This document shows, one piece after another, positions 22,103 through 23,240 of a DNA stretch of 23,240 bases. The notes beneath the pieces are model-generated. The model was not told where the DNA came from and did not search any database. It worked only from the letters and a program-made list of their open reading frames with translations. Positions within the stretch are counted from its first letter, which is position 1; every line of letters starts with the position of its first letter. This DNA is from a virus, in the IMG/VR virus record IMGVR_UViG_3300045926_000231, positions 1-23,240 of that record; one strand, written 5' to 3'. Position numbers and translations under genes: made by a program.

Positions 22103-22300
22103 TTACCTCACTACTCTTCCCGGAAAGCTCTTAACGTTCGAGCTGCGGCGTACACGAGGCTCACGACGACGATGGTTTTTAGTAGTTGCATTTTTGTTAT
22201 TGCGTTCGAGGACGGCACCGATCGGCCAGCCGATCAGCACGCCGGGCAGGATGAACCCCAGAAAGATAAGCAGCATTGTCGTATCGAGTGGTTCGATCAT
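22103..22300 (-). CDS. Small membrane protein, 65 residues, overlapping the upstream gene
   Basis: The ATG at 22300 has a strong AAAGGAG ribosome-binding site about 9 bases upstream. Residues about 8-28 (TMLLIFLGFILPGVLIGWPI) form a membrane segment; the rest is very basic (RNNKNATTKNHRRREPRVRR) and likely faces the cytoplasm. The first 104 bases overlap the end of the cysteine-motif gene in another frame, where that protein turns into an Arg-rich out-of-character tail. I therefore think this frame is the constrained one in the overlap. A lysis or membrane-signalling role is possible but unproven. Confidence 0.65.
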   Translation of the reverse strand: MIEPLDTTMLLIFLGFILPGVLIGWPIGAVLERNNKNATTKNHRRREPRVRRSSNVKSFPGRVVR

Positions 22301-22610
22301 TTTTCTCTACTCCTTTGCCGTCTGACACCCGCAGCCCTGTATCAGGGCAGCCGCCGTCTTTGTGAAGATCGTTATGGTGCCCGCATCTCTCGCAGAACTT
22401 CGGTGAGACAGCGGTCTCCCAATTTCCATTCCCTCGTAAAAAATCAATGTAGTCAGTTAGGTCTCTTCCGTTCTTCGTCAAGAAATACAGATCCCGCGCT
22501 ATCTGCTCCCGATCCACACGAACGGCTGCCGCTATATGGCATTGAACGATTTCGTAAATGCGTTGGGTAATTTCTTCCGCAAATTCAGCTTCGCTTGGTG
22601 AATTACTCAT
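22197..22610 (-). CDS. Cysteine-motif protein, 137 residues
   Basis: I start at the ATG at 22610, 10 bases after AGGAG; a GTG at 22619 overlaps the VWA stop but lies too close to the same AGGAG. The first 75 residues are helical and acidic (EAEFAEEITQRIYEIVQCHI, REQIARDLYFLTKNGRDL, YIDFLRGNGN). Then comes a zinc-binding-like set: KFCERCGHHNDLHKDGGCPD, with CxxC and a later Cys plus two His. The last 30 residues run through the overlap with the downstream membrane gene and are Arg-rich, perhaps without function. I do not recognise a family; metal binding is inferred from the residues. Confidence 0.65.
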   Translation of the reverse strand: MSNSPSEAEFAEEITQRIYEIVQCHIAAAVRVDREQIARDLYFLTKNGRDLTDYIDFLRGNGNWETAVSPKFCERCGHHNDLHKDGGCPDTGLRVSDGKGVEKNDRTTRYDNAAYLSGVHPARRADRLADRCRPRTQ

Positions 22611-22615
22611 ATCGC

Positions 22616-23191
22616 TCACGCTCCTAATAGCATCGTGATGTTGTCGCTGAGTTTTCCCATGTCGGCTGTCGCGTTCGTAATCGAGATGCCGCCGGTTGCT
22701 TGTGAAAGCTTTCGCAGGAATTCCCGCCCCTCACCCGTCTCCGGCCCGATGTAGATCGTGTCTATTTTTGAAGTGAAGCGAGACGCTTCACGGAGCGTGC
22801 CTTCGGCATCATCCGGCTCGCCGTCACTGATCAGGATCATCCTGATACCACAGCCGTCAGCCATCTTGAGCATTCGCAGTGCTGCTTTCATATCAGTGCC
22901 ACCGTGCATATTCACGGGCACGCCGCCTGGACAGAACTCGGCACGGTTCGAAAACGCACAGACACCGACCTCACCCGGGTTCTCGCCTTGGAGGGCGGCC
23001 AGCTGCTCACAGGCCGCTTGATAGCGCGATCTGCCGCCGGTCGTATCATTCGCACCCATTGAGGCGGACACATCGACCATGACGAGACACTTCACACTAA
23101 GAAACCCCGTCGCGATCGATGCATTGTTCTTTTTGGCGACAGCCTCAAGACTACCCGCCACCATTGCCTGATTCCCGTTATTAGCCTGCAT
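22616..23191 (-). CDS. von Willebrand factor A (VWA) domain protein
   Basis: The 191-residue protein is essentially one VWA domain. The metal-ion-dependent adhesion site is complete: DVSAS (D40, S42, S44), T99 in HGGTDM and D123 in ISDGEPDD. Strands CLVMVDVSASM, GEVGVCAFSNR, IRMILISDGEP and KIDTIYIGP alternate with helices as in the Rossmann-like VWA fold. Such domains bind a partner protein through a divalent metal. There is no signal peptide or membrane span, so it would act in the cytoplasm or virion. The ATG at 23191 has CAGGAG about 9 bases upstream. VWA proteins are unusual next to phage packaging genes; no MoxR ATPase is visible in this window, but it could lie beyond the right edge. 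Confidence 0.85.
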   Translation of the reverse strand: MQANNGNQAMVAGSLEAVAKKNNASIATGFLSVKCLVMVDVSASMGANDTTGGRSRYQAACEQLAALQGENPGEVGVCAFSNRAEFCPGGVPVNMHGGTDMKAALRMLKMADGCGIRMILISDGEPDDAEGTLREASRFTSKIDTIYIGPETGEGREFLRKLSQATGGISITNATADMGKLSDNITMLLGA

Positions 23192-23240
23192 ATTCGTACT
23201 CCTGTTCCTGCTCGTTAATTAAGATCTGTAAACTCGCTGC
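23181..23240 (-). CDS. Possible 3' end of an upstream gene (partial)
   Basis: One frame is open from the right edge to a TAA at 23183-23181, giving 19 residues (AASLQILINEQEQEYEYAG), and would overlap the VWA start by 11 bases. Its acidic, helical end is plausible for a protein C-terminus and such overlaps are usual here. The other two frames close earlier in this short stretch, so the call depends on sequence beyond the window. Confidence 0.35.
   Translation of the reverse strand, partial: AASLQILINEQEQEYEYAG

Noticed and set aside
1-23240. CRISPR arrays, tRNA or rRNA genes, insertion sequences with transposase.
   Set aside because: I found no regularly spaced direct repeats outside the protein repeats, no tRNA-like cloverleaf and no transposase motif.

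Overview
The window looks like the structural half of a tailed-phage or prophage genome with siphovirus-type architecture. Every gene I can support lies on the minus strand, so the map reads from right (about 23.2 kb) to left. The evidence is a near-complete ordered set of packaging, head, connector and long-tail genes, tight packing with TAATG-type stop/start overlaps, and no cellular housekeeping gene. No integrase, lysis enzyme, tRNA or replication gene is visible, so temperate or virulent lifestyle cannot be decided. The host is not identifiable from the sequence alone. G+C is moderate, and the palindrome CGATCG is strongly over-represented (about 47 copies by eye). Some starts have good Shine-Dalgarno sequences while others have none.

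Right end (about 20.6-23.2 kb), pre-packaging accessory genes: a small von Willebrand A protein with an intact metal-ion (MIDAS) motif, a cysteine-motif protein, two short membrane proteins (one overlapping its neighbour by 104 bases), a 61-residue charged protein, a 179-residue unknown, a protein with a probable winged-helix end, and a 34-residue membrane protein too short for usual gene calling. A strong intrinsic terminator closes this block.

Packaging and head (13.4-20.5 kb): terminase small and large subunits, a portal protein fused to a MuF-like C-terminus, a prohead protease, an HK97-fold major capsid protein, and two small proteins that may be decoration or accessory proteins. A hairpin/T-tract follows the capsid gene and another follows the 142-residue protein.

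Middle (10.1-13.3 kb): a common 139-residue phage structural protein, a zinc-ribbon-like protein, then a 618-residue adhesin-like protein with 16 tandem repeats of about 22 residues. This last gene starts directly behind an intrinsic terminator and is coupled to a 121-residue partner.

Connector and tail (1-10.1 kb): head-tail connector, small acidic protein, virion-morphogenesis protein (Mu gpG/P2 gpS type), tail-terminator-like protein, unknown, tail tube, tail assembly chaperone pair that seems to need a +1 (or -2) ribosomal frameshift, tape measure, a LamG-like domain fused to a distal-tail-like domain, a tail hub protein and the first 459 codons of a tail-tip protein that runs off the left edge. 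A 126-bp nested inverted-repeat element sits between the virion-morphogenesis and tail-terminator genes.

The genes would act together in virion assembly: terminase packs DNA through the portal into a protease-matured capsid, connectors close the head, and the chaperones and tape measure build the tail tube, which ends in the hub and tip. Five terminator-like hairpins divide the otherwise unidirectional late region, probably to tune expression of individual structural genes. The best candidates for something new are the frameshift site, the inverted-repeat element, the repeat-adhesin cassette with its abutting terminator, and the VWA/membrane-protein block upstream of the terminase.
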